A stretch of DNA of 64,000 nt from assembly GCA_965227265.1 (NCBI GenBank), contig OZ245738.1, positions 2,356,001 to 2,420,000 of the forward strand. The letters run 5' to 3'. Both the position numbers and the translations under genes were made by a program. This document shows positions 42,845 to 51,644 of the stretch, one piece after another. The stretch's first letter is position 1, and each line of letters opens with the position of its first letter. The notes below the pieces were generated by a model. That model saw only the letters and a program-made list of their open reading frames with translations, had not been told where the DNA came from and made no database searches. The DNA is from UBA2336 sp965227265 (GTDB taxonomy: Bacteria; Bacteroidota; Bacteroidia; Cytophagales; Cyclobacteriaceae).

Positions 42845-42897
42845 ACACATCAAACAGACTTATAAGAAGAATATGATGAACGGGGAATTTGTTAACC

Positions 42898-42993
42898 GTC
42901 ATTCTGAGCGATAGCGAAGAATCCCCCTATACAGAACTTGATTAAAATTGTTTACTCTATTCGGGGATACTTCGGCTTACACCTCAGTATGAC
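42898..42993. repeat. Long imperfect inverted repeat between the ABC operon and birA
   Basis: GTCATTCTGAGCG..AGCGAAGAATCCCC (from 42898) faces GGGGATACTTCGGCT...CTCAGTATGAC (to 42993) across a ~35-bp A/T-rich centre. The arms pair with several mismatches. It differs from the TCGACTCCGCTCA family. No gene in this 165-bp gap. Confidence 0.75.
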
Positions 42994-42994
42994 G

Positions 42995-43747
42995 TTAGCG
43001 CAAAAGTTGAATTTGTTTCAAATCAAAATACCGTTTGCCACTTCCAACATTAACTTCTAGCAACCCAACAGCATCGATCCCGATAATCACTCCTTCAAAA
43101 ACCTCCTCACCCGATTTAAAGCTTCGCCTCTCTCCTCTTCCATATAAAGCAGTTACATATTCTTCTTTCAAATCAATATGAGATCGTAACTGTAAATACC
43201 GCGCTTCAATCCATTGCAGCAATTCAGCCAATGCTTCGTTCAAATCAAACGTGTGACCTTTCTTAATCGCCATCGAAGTTGGTGTTGGAAACGAAAAAAT
43301 TTTCTGATTAACGTTCAATCCAATCCCTACAATGCTCGAGTGAATCTGTTGACCGCTTATTTGATTTTCAATCAACATCCCACAGGTTTTATGATTGCCC
43401 AGCATCATATCGTTCGGCCATTTGATCTTTACACCTGTTACTTGTGACGTTAAATAATCATACAACCCTAGTGATACAGCCATGTTCAATTGAAACTGAT
43501 CCTTCGGATGAAGAAAGGATGGCTTAAGAATAAGCGAGAATGTTAAATTCCTACCAGCCTCACTCTCCCATGTATTTCCTCGCTGTCCACGGCCTGCAGT
43601 TTGATTATCTGTAATTATTACGGTCCCTTCTGCAACCTGAACATTGCTTTGAAGTACTTTCAATGCCTCAGCATTAGTGGAGTGACATTCTGGCATATAA
43701 ACCAGCGATTGGCCCGTGAAAAGCGTATTGGCAGGGATTTTATACAA
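42995..43747 (-). CDS. birA: Biotin--[acetyl-CoA-carboxylase] ligase
   Basis: 250 residues, catalytic and C-terminal domains only; the DNA-binding repressor domain of E. coli BirA is absent, so it should not regulate transcription. The biotinoyl-AMP loop is GRGQRGNTWES near residue 53, followed by KWPNDMMLGNHKTCGMLIEN and SIVGIGLNVNQ. It attaches biotin to the carboxyl-carrier protein needed for malonyl-CoA synthesis, which also feeds the polyene. Divergent from rsfS, with 41 bp between starts. Confidence 0.93.
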   Translation of the reverse strand: MYKIPANTLFTGQSLVYMPECHSTNAEALKVLQSNVQVAEGTVIITDNQTAGRGQRGNTWESEAGRNLTFSLILKPSFLHPKDQFQLNMAVSLGLYDYLTSQVTGVKIKWPNDMMLGNHKTCGMLIENQISGQQIHSSIVGIGLNVNQKIFSFPTPTSMAIKKGHTFDLNEALAELLQWIEARYLQLRSHIDLKEEYVTALYGRGERRSFKSGEEVFEGVIIGIDAVGLLEVNVGSGKRYFDLKQIQLLR

Positions 43748-43758
43748 GAATTATTCGT

Positions 43759-43766
43759 TAGTTTTG
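43759..43766 (+). promoter_or_regulatory. Predicted -7 promoter box for rsfS-ftsH
   Basis: TAGTTTTG is an exact TAnnTTTG match 22 bp before the rsfS ATG. No TTG at the standard -33 spacing. Confidence 0.4.
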
Positions 43767-43788
43767 CAATTAAACCGAATTTAGCTGA

Positions 43789-44169
43789 ATGGCGAAAAAA
43801 AGAAAGGATGGCAGTTCCAAAAAGCTTTGTGATGCAATAGTGAAGGGAATGGTTGAAAAGAAAGCTGCCGACATCCTGGTGATGGACCTCAGAAAAGTTA
43901 AAAATGCCGTAGCCGACTTCTTTGTAATCTGTTCTGGTGGCTCTGATAAGCAATTAGATGCTATTACTCAGTCCATAGACGATGAAGTTTTCAAGGCCGT
44001 AAAAGAAAATCCCTGGCACGTAGAAGGAAAAAACAATAAAGAGTGGATGCTTCTCGACTATTTCGATGTTGTGGCTCACGTTTTCCGGAAAGATAAAAGA
44101 GACTTTTTTGCGCTTGAAAAACTCTGGGGCGATGCAGAAATGACTGAAATCGATGCGGACAAGAACTAA
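43789..44169 (+). CDS. rsfS: Ribosomal silencing factor RsfS
   Basis: 126 residues. The DUF143/RsfS core is visible: KKAADILVMDLRKVKNAVADFFVICSGGSDKQLDAI and PWHVEGKNNKEWMLLDYFDVVAHVFRKDKRDFFALEKLWGDA. It binds ribosomal protein L14 and blocks subunit joining when nutrients are short. The birA-rsfS-ftsH order is common in Bacteroidota. 52 bp before ftsH, probably cotranscribed. Confidence 0.95.
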   Translation: MAKKRKDGSSKKLCDAIVKGMVEKKAADILVMDLRKVKNAVADFFVICSGGSDKQLDAITQSIDDEVFKAVKENPWHVEGKNNKEWMLLDYFDVVAHVFRKDKRDFFALEKLWGDAEMTEIDADKN

Positions 44170-44221
44170 ATACCCGCAAACTCGTTATTGAATCAACTTA
44201 TTTTAAGAATTAGAAAACAGA

Positions 44222-46258
44222 ATGGCAGACAAGGAAAGAAATAAAATACAGCCGCCTAAAGGTCCGCGTGGAAACTATCAAATGTGGGTGATCCTCATTG
44301 CGGTGGCTGTGATTTTGGGAGTGGTTTATGCGACTTCATCAAGCAATCTTAAAGAAATAGAACAACCGCGTCTTGAAAGTATGATCAAAGGCGGTGACGT
44401 TAAAAAACTCGCGCTGATTGAAGAACAAAAAATTGTTGAGGTCACCTTAACATCCGATGCGCTCAAGAATGCAAAGTATAGCGATGATATAAAAGAAAGT
44501 CCGATCAGTTCTAATGCAACAGGTCCGCACTATAAAATGAAGATCATCTCTGTCGATAACTTCGACAGCTGGTATCGCAACCTGCGCGCAGATAATAAAC
44601 CTCCGTTAACTGCAGAAACACGAATCAATATATTTAAGGAATTCCTTTCATGGGGACTCTTGTTATTATTGCTCGTTGGTTTCTGGATGCTCATGCGCAG
44701 AATGACGGGCGGTGGCGGTCCGGGCGGACAGATTTTTAACATAGGAAAATCAAAAGCTGCATTGTTTGATGCAGATAATAAAGTAAAAATTACTTTTTCG
44801 GATGTTGCCGGATTGGATGAAGCAAAAGAAGAAGTTCAGGAGATCGTTGAGTTCCTTAAAACTCCGTTGAAGTTCACCAAGCTTGGCGGAAAAATTCCAA
44901 AAGGCGCATTGCTTGTTGGTCCTCCGGGAACCGGTAAAACATTGCTTGCAAAAGCTGTTGCCGGTGAAGCTGCAGTTCCGTTCTTCTCATTATCAGGTTC
45001 TGATTTCGTGGAGATGTTTGTAGGTGTGGGTGCTGCACGGGTACGTGACTTGTTCAAGCAAGCAAAAGAAAAAGCTCCTTGTATTGTGTTCATCGATGAG
45101 ATTGATGCAATTGGTCGTTCACGCGGTCGTGGCCAGATGCCTGGTGCAAATGACGAACGTGAGAATACGTTGAACTCATTGCTTGTTGAGATGGATGGTT
45201 TTGCAACTGATTCAGGTGTAATCATTCTTGCGGCTACCAACAGACCTGATGTTCTTGACTCAGCGCTCTTGCGTCCGGGTCGTTTCGATCGTCAGATTAG
45301 TATTGATAAACCAGATATTGTTGGCCGTGAGGCAATCTTCAAAGTTCATTTGAAGCCAATCAAAATTGATCCAACAGTAGATATTAAAAAGCTTGCCGCT
45401 CAGACTCCTGGCTTCGCAGGTGCTGAAATTGCGAACGTATGTAACGAAGCTGCCTTGATAGCAGCACGTAAAGATAAAAAACATGTGGAGATGATTGACT
45501 TTCAGGATGCTATTGATCGTGTGATCGGTGGACTTGAAAAGAAAACAAAAATCATTTCTCCAGAAGAAAAGAAAATTGTTGCCTATCATGAAGCTGGCCA
45601 TGCCGTTGCAGGCTGGTTCCTGGAGCATGCCGATCCATTGGTGAAAGTGAGCATTGTACCACGCGGTATCGCTGCGTTGGGTTATGCGCAATACTTGCCG
45701 AAGGAACAATTCTTGTATCAGACTGAGCAGATGAACGATGAAATGTGTATGGCCTTTGGTGGCCGTGCAGCGGAAGAGATCATATTCGGTAAAATTTCTA
45801 CGGGCGCATTAAGCGATCTGGAACGCATTACTAAAATGGCGTACAGCATTGTAACGGTGTATGGTATGAATAAGAAGGTCGGCAACATGTCGTTCTACGA
45901 TTCAAAATCAAGTGATAACTATTCATTCCAGAAACCTTATTCAGATGCAACAGCTCAGATTATCGATCAGGAAGTAAAGAGCATCATTGACGAGTGTTAC
46001 AACCGTACAAAAGACTTGCTTGTAAAGCACCGTCAGTATTTGGAGATTATCGCGAAAGAATTATTGGAGAAAGAAATTCTGTTCCAGTCTGATCTTGAGC
46101 GTTTGATCGGAAAGCGTCCTTACGAGAAACTGACAACTTACCAGGAGTTCACGAATGGTAAGGACAAGTCGGAAGAGGCTACGAAAAAAGAAGAAACCCG
46201 TCCGAGTGAAGACAGCATTCCGCAAAGCGAAACGCCTGATCTTACCGGTAATAAGTAA
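44222..46258 (+). CDS. ftsH: ATP-dependent zinc metalloprotease FtsH
   Basis: 678 residues. Two membrane segments (about 22-40 and 139-158) flank a periplasmic domain. The AAA+ module has Walker A GPPGTGKT (233-240), Walker B CIVFIDEIDAIGR and the pore loop of the family. The zinc site is HEAGH (456-460). The Ser/Glu/Lys-rich tail after ~640 is variable. It degrades misfolded and regulatory membrane proteins at the inner membrane. Normal length and order; nothing unusual. Confidence 0.98.
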   Translation: MADKERNKIQPPKGPRGNYQMWVILIAVAVILGVVYATSSSNLKEIEQPRLESMIKGGDVKKLALIEEQKIVEVTLTSDALKNAKYSDDIKESPISSNATGPHYKMKIISVDNFDSWYRNLRADNKPPLTAETRINIFKEFLSWGLLLLLLVGFWMLMRRMTGGGGPGGQIFNIGKSKAALFDADNKVKITFSDVAGLDEAKEEVQEIVEFLKTPLKFTKLGGKIPKGALLVGPPGTGKTLLAKAVAGEAAVPFFSLSGSDFVEMFVGVGAARVRDLFKQAKEKAPCIVFIDEIDAIGRSRGRGQMPGANDERENTLNSLLVEMDGFATDSGVIILAATNRPDVLDSALLRPGRFDRQISIDKPDIVGREAIFKVHLKPIKIDPTVDIKKLAAQTPGFAGAEIANVCNEAALIAARKDKKHVEMIDFQDAIDRVIGGLEKKTKIISPEEKKIVAYHEAGHAVAGWFLEHADPLVKVSIVPRGIAALGYAQYLPKEQFLYQTEQMNDEMCMAFGGRAAEEIIFGKISTGALSDLERITKMAYSIVTVYGMNKKVGNMSFYDSKSSDNYSFQKPYSDATAQIIDQEVKSIIDECYNRTKDLLVKHRQYLEIIAKELLEKEILFQSDLERLIGKRPYEKLTTYQEFTNGKDKSEEATKKEETRPSEDSIPQSETPDLTGNK

Positions 46259-46273
46259 CTTTAATATTCTGCT

Positions 46274-46314
46274 AGCCTGCCGTCAGCCTGAGCGGAGTCG
46301 AAGGAAGGCAGGCT
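46274..46314. repeat. Palindromic repeat copy after ftsH
   Basis: AGCCTGCC and GGCAGGCT arms around GTCAGCCTGAGCGGAGTCGA. Same core as the copies at 6087, 6121, 13762 and 47134-47238, with its own paired arms. Confidence 0.82.
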
Positions 46315-46325
46315 GAAAATAACAT

Positions 46326-46362
46326 CAAATCAGGTATTGGAAACAGTACCTGATTTTTTATT
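46326..46362 (+). terminator. Terminator between ftsH and lpxH
   Basis: ATCAGGTA (46329-46336), loop TTGGAAACAG, TACCTGAT (46347-46354), then TTTTTATTTTT. Confidence 0.8.
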
Positions 46363-46370
46363 TTTAACCG

Positions 46371-47162
46371 ATGACCATCACATTACCAACCAACAAAAAA
46401 ATCTTTTTCGCATCGGACTTCCATTTAGGCGTTCCGAATGCAGAAGAAAGCCTTGCGCGTGAGCGCAGGATTGTGCGCTGGCTGGATTCCATCAAGCACG
46501 AAGCCCACAGCGTGTATCTGATGGGTGATATTTTTGATTTCTGGTTTGAATACAAGCACGCTATCCCCAAAGGATTTATTCGCTTACAAGGAAAGCTTGC
46601 CGAGTTTACCGATTCCGGAATTCCGGTTACGTTCTTCACCGGTAATCATGATATGTGGATGTTCGATTACTTCAAGAAAGAATTGGATATCAATATTTAC
46701 CGCGATCCAATCTTGTTGCATGTAAATAATCAGAAAGTGCTAATCGGACATGGTGATGGACTTGGCCCGGGCGATACGACTTATAAAATCCTTAAATGGT
46801 TTTTTAATAGCAAGTTTTGTCAATGGCTGTTCGGCTGGATTCATCCGAACATTGGCATGGGCATTGCACAATTCTGGTCGCGCAAAAGCCGAATAAGCAA
46901 CATCAAGCGGGAAGAAAAGTTTAAAGGCGAAGAGAACGAGTTTCTCCTCACCTATTGTAAAGACCTTGAAAAAAAAGATCATCATGATTTTTACATCTTC
47001 GGCCACCGGCATTTGCCATTAGATTTGAAAGTATCAGAGAACAGCCGATACATTAATTTAGGTGAATGGGTGAACTTCAATACCTACGCAGAGTATGATG
47101 GAAATAAAATTGAATTGAAAACGTTTAATGGGACCTTCGACTCCGCTCAGGCCCTTAGGTGA
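46371..47162 (+). CDS. lpxH: UDP-2,3-diacylglucosamine diphosphatase
   Basis: 263 residues, calcineurin-like metallophosphoesterase of the LpxH group. Metal-binding motifs: FASDFHLG, MGDIFDFWFEYKH, FFTGNHDMWMFDY, LIGHGDGLG and IFGHRHLP. It cleaves UDP-2,3-diacylglucosamine to lipid X in lipid A synthesis at the inner membrane face. The last eight codons (FDSAQALR) are read through a copy of the palindromic repeat family (TTCGACTCCGCTCAG at 47137-), so the native C-terminus was probably altered by its insertion. Confidence 0.9.
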   Translation: MTITLPTNKKIFFASDFHLGVPNAEESLARERRIVRWLDSIKHEAHSVYLMGDIFDFWFEYKHAIPKGFIRLQGKLAEFTDSGIPVTFFTGNHDMWMFDYFKKELDINIYRDPILLHVNNQKVLIGHGDGLGPGDTTYKILKWFFNSKFCQWLFGWIHPNIGMGIAQFWSRKSRISNIKREEKFKGEENEFLLTYCKDLEKKDHHDFYIFGHRHLPLDLKVSENSRYINLGEWVNFNTYAEYDGNKIELKTFNGTFDSAQALR

Positions 47163-47238
47163 GGGTGAGCGTATTGTCAGTCTGAGCGGAGCCGAAGACT
47201 GACTGGAGATAATCAGGTTTCGACTCCGCTCAACCTGA
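47134..47238. repeat. Three palindromic repeat copies across the lpxH 3' end
   Basis: 47134-47154 (within lpxH, partial: CCTTCGACTCCGCTCAGG). 47176-47203 has exact GTCAGTCT...AGACTGAC arms. 47213-47238 has TCAGGTT...AACCTGA arms. All share the core TGAGCGG.G.CGA or its complement. Confidence 0.85.
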
Positions 47239-47260
47239 CATGAGCATTAAAACTTTAATA

Positions 47261-48037
47261 ATGACCTTTAAAAGATTTATTCTTCTTGCACTAATTGCCT
47301 TACCCCTTCTCGCTATAGCGCAAAAACGAATCACTATCATTGACATCAAAGATGTTGCTTCCGCTTACATTGACCGCCCGGGCGATTTATACATTCTTCA
47401 CACCGATAATAAAATTTCCAAGTTTGATACGCTCGGCATGTCCCTCGCGAATTTGAGTTTTGAACAAACACCAACCGTATTTGAACCGCGCGATGGAGCC
47501 CGCATGTTCAATTACTTTGCGGATACGAAGCAAGGTTCTTTCTTCTCTTCCGGAACGAAGCAGGAATTTCTCATTCAGGATCATTTTGCACTTGAGCCAA
47601 TCCTGGCAACTTCTTCTGGTGATAACAATGTTTGGGTTGTCGACAAAGCAGACTGGAGTCTAAAACGAATAGATCTAAAAGCATCAAAAGTTGTTTCGGA
47701 ATCTTTACTAAACAGAGCTCAGTTTACAGGAGATCCGAAAATCATTGCAATCCGTGAATACCAGAGTTTTCTATTTGTACTGGAAAAGAACACTGGCATT
47801 CTCGTCTTTAATACGTTGGGCCAGCAGATTAAAAAAATAGACGCCCCCGGAATTACCTATTTCAATTTTTTAGGTGAAGAGCTGTATTACAAAAAAGGCG
47901 ACAAGCTGATTTTTTATGATCTGTTTGATGGAACTAGCAGGGAAGAAGCTGTTGATACTAAATCGCTTTATACATTGTTGACCGATGCCCGGAAGTATGT
48001 AGTGTATTCAGATAGGATTGATGTTTTTGAGAATTGA
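47261..48037 (+). CDS. Exported protein of unknown function, propeller-like
   Basis: 258 residues from the ATG at 47261, which gives a clean signal peptide (MTFKRFILLALIALPLLAIA). An upstream ATG at 47240 lies in the edge of the repeat and adds only MSIKTLI. The body has repeating short blocks (RPGDLYILHTDNKISKFDTLG, DNNVWVVDKADWSLKRIDL, SFLFVLEKNTGILVFNTLG) that look like beta-propeller blades. No catalytic motif recognised; periplasmic or surface. Followed 2 bp later by a broken gene, likely the same operon. Confidence 0.68.
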   Translation: MTFKRFILLALIALPLLAIAQKRITIIDIKDVASAYIDRPGDLYILHTDNKISKFDTLGMSLANLSFEQTPTVFEPRDGARMFNYFADTKQGSFFSSGTKQEFLIQDHFALEPILATSSGDNNVWVVDKADWSLKRIDLKASKVVSESLLNRAQFTGDPKIIAIREYQSFLFVLEKNTGILVFNTLGQQIKKIDAPGITYFNFLGEELYYKKGDKLIFYDLFDGTSREEAVDTKSLYTLLTDARKYVVYSDRIDVFEN

Positions 48038-48038
48038 T

Positions 48039-48669
48039 ATGAAAGCATTTAGAGTCATCTTATTTCTTCTTATATCAAATTTCTGTTTTGCACAAACAGA
48101 TTATAATTCAAGGTTATCCTCAAGACTTGAAGAAATAAGAAAACTCTCATATTTTGATAATGGTGTTGTTATTTATCCTGATACCTCTGAGTATAGATTT
48201 GGTTTCTCTGAATGGGATTCAACGATAGCTTATTATCTGAGTGATTTAGCAGTATACAAGTATAAGTAATTATGAAGCCCTTGTTGACAGTTTAAAAGGG
48301 AAAAATCCAAAAGATCATCCAAATGAATGGAGAATGATTGGGTCAAATTACCATCCGTATCAATTTCTGAGAGATAGTGCTAACGTTAAGGACTTGAGAA
48401 AATTATTAAAAAACGGTAATGCGTATATAAAAGTGTATTCATTTGCAGCATTAAATTATAGAAAGGAAAACGGTTTATATGAAGAACTTCTCATCAATCT
48501 GAATGGTAAAACCCAAATTCATACAATGACTAATGACATGGGTGAGACTTGGTATCCGGCCGATCTAATGATCAATTATATTTCAAAGTCACTCACCTAC
48601 GAACAGAGAGTTGAATTAAAATCCCTAATCTCAACTAAGTTCTCTCACCTTAGAACAAAGTTCAACTAA
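48039..48669 (+). pseudogene. Exported protein gene split by a frameshift near 48265
   Basis: The first frame begins MKAFRVILFLLISNFCFAQ (signal peptide) and stops at TAA 48267-48269 after VYKYK. The +1 frame continues from about 48266 as SNYEALVDSLKGKNPKDHPNEW, then RMIGSNYHPYQFLRDSANV, to 48669, with HEAT-like helices (LRKLLKNGNAYIKVYSFAALNY). Upstream the second frame is closed by TAG, so the switch must occur in AGTATACAAGTATAAGTAATT, which contains the near-duplicate AAGTA/TAAGTA. About 209 residues if joined. It may be a recent mutation, sequencing error, or two small genes. Confidence 0.6.
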
Positions 48670-48710
48670 TTCCAAAGGATAGCATCTTTTCAAAACCGTA
48701 CAGAAAAAGT

Positions 48711-48724
48711 GTTCATTTTTGAAC
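48711..48724. promoter_or_regulatory. 14-bp palindrome GTTCATTTTTGAAC upstream of the NtrC-like gene
   Basis: GTTCA-N4-TGAAC about 105 bp before the ATG, in the 159-bp gap after the broken gene. Possible operator. No convincing sigma-54 -24/-12 promoter was seen; TGGCATAGATTTTCG near 48790 is only a weak match. Confidence 0.3.
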
Positions 48725-48828
48725 ATCTTTGTACAATAAAGAACAAGCGATAGTCACAGAATGTAGGTTTTTCAGGGATACCCGCTCTGGCATAGATTTT
48801 CGTTAACTACACCAACCTAAACAACAGT

Positions 48829-50199
48829 ATGACTTTAGAAGCCGGAAAAATATTAATGATCGATGACGATGAGGATGTGTTGCTCGCGGCCAAAATGCTG
48901 TTAAAGAAACAAAATCACCATGTCATCATCGAAAAGAATCCCAACAAGATTCCATTTCTTTTAAATAACGATACGTACGATGTAATCCTGCTGGACATGA
49001 ACTTCAGCAAGGACATTACCAGCGGTAAAGAAGGCTTTTACTGGCTCGAGAAAATCCTCGAGAAAGATCCACAAGCTGTTGTGATCCTGATCACGGCCTT
49101 TGGTGATGTGGAGATGGCCGTAAAAGCCTTGAAGCAAGGCGCTACAGACTTCGTGCTAAAGCCGTGGCAAAATGAAAAGCTGATCTCTACGATTTCAACT
49201 GCAATCAGATTACGCCAATCGTACAGCGAAGTGGACAAGCTTCGTAAAGCGAAAGTGATGCTCGAAGAGCAAATCAGTAAGCCGTTTGGTGAGATCATCG
49301 GAGATAGCACGGCAATTAAAGAAGTCTTTGGACTGGTTGAAAAAGTTGCCAAGACCGATGCCAACGTGTTGATCCTCGGTGAAAACGGAACCGGAAAAGA
49401 ATTGATTGCGCGTGCGATTCATCAACGTTCACTGCGCAAAGATCAAAGCTTCGTGTCGGTTGACATGGGTGCGATCACCGAAACACTTTTTGAAAGTGAA
49501 TTATTCGGTCATAAGAAAGGTGCGTTTACGGATGCACGGGAAGATCGTCCGGGACGATTTGAATTGGCGAATGGTGGTACGTTATTTCTAGATGAGATCG
49601 GAAACCTGACACTAAGTTTGCAAAGCAAATTATTAAGTGCGCTACAGGCGCGACAAGTAACGCGTGTGGGCTCTAACCAATCTGTAGCAGTTGATATCCG
49701 CTTGATCTGCGCTACCAACATGCCGTTACATCAAATGGTAAAAGAAGGAACCTTCAGACAAGATCTTTTATATCGGATCAATACTGTTGAGATCAAAGTT
49801 CCGCCTTTGGCCGATCGCATGGAAGATATTACACTTCTTGCGCAACATTATCTTGATTACTACGCGAAGAAGTATCATAAATCCGTTACGACTATTTCAC
49901 CCGGAGCAACGGATAAGCTTAAGCGCTACGCCTGGCCGGGTAATATCCGTGAGCTGCAACACTCCATTGAGCGTGCTGTAATCATGACCGATTCAGCTTC
50001 CTTACAAGAAAGTGATTTTCTATTCAGTCGCCCGGTTTCATCTTCGGCTTCGCCCGAAACATTAAACCTCGATGAAGTTGAAAAGGCTGCGATCGTAAAA
50101 GCGTTGAGCTTATACAGTGGAAACATTTCAAAAGCTGCGGATGAGCTTGGCCTGACACGGGCCTCCCTTTATCGAAGAATGGAGAAGTATGGACTTTAA
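48829..50199 (+). CDS. Sigma-54-dependent response regulator (NtrC family)
   Basis: 456 residues. Receiver domain at ~1-125 with the phospho-acceptor Asp56 (ILLDMNF). AAA+ domain with Walker A GENGTGKE (184-191) and the sigma-54 contact loop GAFTDA near 230. C-terminal Fis-type helix-turn-helix NISKAADELGLTRASLYRRMEKYG. When phosphorylated it remodels sigma-54 polymerase at enhancer-driven promoters. The following kinase gene overlaps by 11 bp and is surely its partner; target genes are not evident. Confidence 0.95.
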   Translation: MTLEAGKILMIDDDEDVLLAAKMLLKKQNHHVIIEKNPNKIPFLLNNDTYDVILLDMNFSKDITSGKEGFYWLEKILEKDPQAVVILITAFGDVEMAVKALKQGATDFVLKPWQNEKLISTISTAIRLRQSYSEVDKLRKAKVMLEEQISKPFGEIIGDSTAIKEVFGLVEKVAKTDANVLILGENGTGKELIARAIHQRSLRKDQSFVSVDMGAITETLFESELFGHKKGAFTDAREDRPGRFELANGGTLFLDEIGNLTLSLQSKLLSALQARQVTRVGSNQSVAVDIRLICATNMPLHQMVKEGTFRQDLLYRINTVEIKVPPLADRMEDITLLAQHYLDYYAKKYHKSVTTISPGATDKLKRYAWPGNIRELQHSIERAVIMTDSASLQESDFLFSRPVSSSASPETLNLDEVEKAAIVKALSLYSGNISKAADELGLTRASLYRRMEKYGL

Positions 50200-51541
50200 T
50201 TGGAAATCCCCGGTAGTGCCTCGTTTGGCCATACTGTCTTTTTCAATTTTATTGTTCGGCTATCTTTTGTTCAGCCAGCAACAGTACGTAATTTCTTTTA
50301 TCCTCTTAGCGGTCATTGCTTTTCAGGTTCAGCAGCTTGTCAAAATTATTGAAAGCTCGAACCAGGATATGGCTTCCTTTCTGGATTCCATCAAGTTTGA
50401 TGATTTGTCGTCAACGTTTAAAACCGAAAGCAAAGATCCAAGCATTCAACGCCTGCACGTAGAAATGAACGAAGCGCTTGTTAAGCTTCGTTACTCACGG
50501 CAGGAACGTGATTCGGAATATCTTTTCTACAAGAACATTGTAATGCATGTTGGTATCGGGCTAATCATTTTTAAAGAAGATACCGGCAAGATCGAAATCT
50601 TCAACAGTGCTGCCCGCAGATTATTAAAAGTAAACCGAGCGGAAACCGTAAACGATCTGAAAGAAGTCAGTGATACGCTGGTAAATGTTTTTACGCGCTT
50701 GCGAACCGGTGGCCGTGAACTCCTTAGATTAAAGGTTGGTGAAGATTTCATCCAACTCTCTGTATATGCGATTGAGCTTACCCTTCGCGGAGAAAATTTA
50801 AAGCTGATTTCCATTCAGAACATCCAGAGCGAACTCGAAGAAAAAGAGATGGAAGCCTGGCAAAATCTGGTGCGCGTGTTAACGCACGAGATCATGAATT
50901 CGGTTACACCAATTTCTTCGTTAGCCGGAATTATCGAAGATGAAATAAAAATACACTTGCGTGATAATCTGGATAAGCCACTCGATAAGGAACAATTGGC
51001 AGATATTCACTTATCGCTTCAAACAATCAGTAAACGGAGTGAAGGCTTGATTCATTTCGTGAAAGAGTTCAGAAGTCTGACACACATTCCTAAACCGAAA
51101 CCAGAAAACATTCACGTTGGACAATTGTTCGATGAGGTAGCGATCCTCCATAAAAAGGAAGTATCTGAAAAAGGAATTAAGCTTGAATGTTCAGTCGATC
51201 CAACAGACATAACAATCTCTGCTGATAAAATCCTGATTGAACAAGTAGTTATTAATCTGGTAAAAAATGCGATTCAGGCATTTGATGATGGTTCGGAAAA
51301 GCTAATCACATTACGCGCATACTATAACGAAAAAATGCGCCCGGTAATTTCGGTGAAAGACAATGGAACGGGCATTGATCCGGAAGCCATGGAAAAGATT
51401 TTTATTCCATTCTTCACCACCAAGAAAACAGGTTCAGGAATCGGGTTAAGCCTGTCTAGGCAGATCATGCGTCAGCATCAGGGAACACTTACGGTCAAGT
51501 CTACTGTTGGTAAGGGAACTGAGTTTATCATGAGATTCTAA
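50189..51541 (+). CDS. Sensor histidine kinase (NtrB-like partner)
   Basis: 450 residues. Two membrane segments in the first ~45 residues with almost no periplasmic loop, then a PAS-like region (VMHVGIGLIIFKEDTGKIEIFNSAARRLL). The phospho-acceptor is His233 in VLTHEIMNSVTPISSL, and the ATPase has NLVKNAIQAF, VKDNGTGID and TTKKTGSGIGLSLSRQIM. The short loop suggests sensing in or near the membrane or cytoplasm. Forms a two-component pair with the overlapping NtrC-like regulator. Confidence 0.94.
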   Translation: MDFNWKSPVVPRLAILSFSILLFGYLLFSQQQYVISFILLAVIAFQVQQLVKIIESSNQDMASFLDSIKFDDLSSTFKTESKDPSIQRLHVEMNEALVKLRYSRQERDSEYLFYKNIVMHVGIGLIIFKEDTGKIEIFNSAARRLLKVNRAETVNDLKEVSDTLVNVFTRLRTGGRELLRLKVGEDFIQLSVYAIELTLRGENLKLISIQNIQSELEEKEMEAWQNLVRVLTHEIMNSVTPISSLAGIIEDEIKIHLRDNLDKPLDKEQLADIHLSLQTISKRSEGLIHFVKEFRSLTHIPKPKPENIHVGQLFDEVAILHKKEVSEKGIKLECSVDPTDITISADKILIEQVVINLVKNAIQAFDDGSEKLITLRAYYNEKMRPVISVKDNGTGIDPEAMEKIFIPFFTTKKTGSGIGLSLSRQIMRQHQGTLTVKSTVGKGTEFIMRF

Positions 51542-51553
51542 AATCAGGCATTA

Positions 51554-51600
51554 GGGATTAGGCATTAGTAACGTGTATTTTTTACCTAATGCCTAATGCC
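51554..51600. repeat. Inverted repeat after the kinase gene
   Basis: GGGATTAGGCATTAG (51554-51568) faces CTAATGCCTAATGCC (51586-51600), 14 of 15 paired, with further GGCATTAG and CATGCC half-copies outside. The spacer includes T6. Could terminate the two-component operon. Confidence 0.75.
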
Positions 51601-51644
51601 CATGCCTAAAAAAATCATACCTTTACGCAACTTTTTATAGCTGT

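Noticed and set aside
42990..42999. GACGTTAGCG at the end of birA, identical to the R' box of attC-like site 1
   Set aside because: No L'' or L' arms accompany it and the stop codon of birA explains the sequence; chance match.
48785..48805. Sigma-54 promoter candidate TGGCATAGATTTTCG before the NtrC-like gene
   Set aside because: The -12 element lacks the GC dinucleotide of TTGC, so the match is too weak to call.
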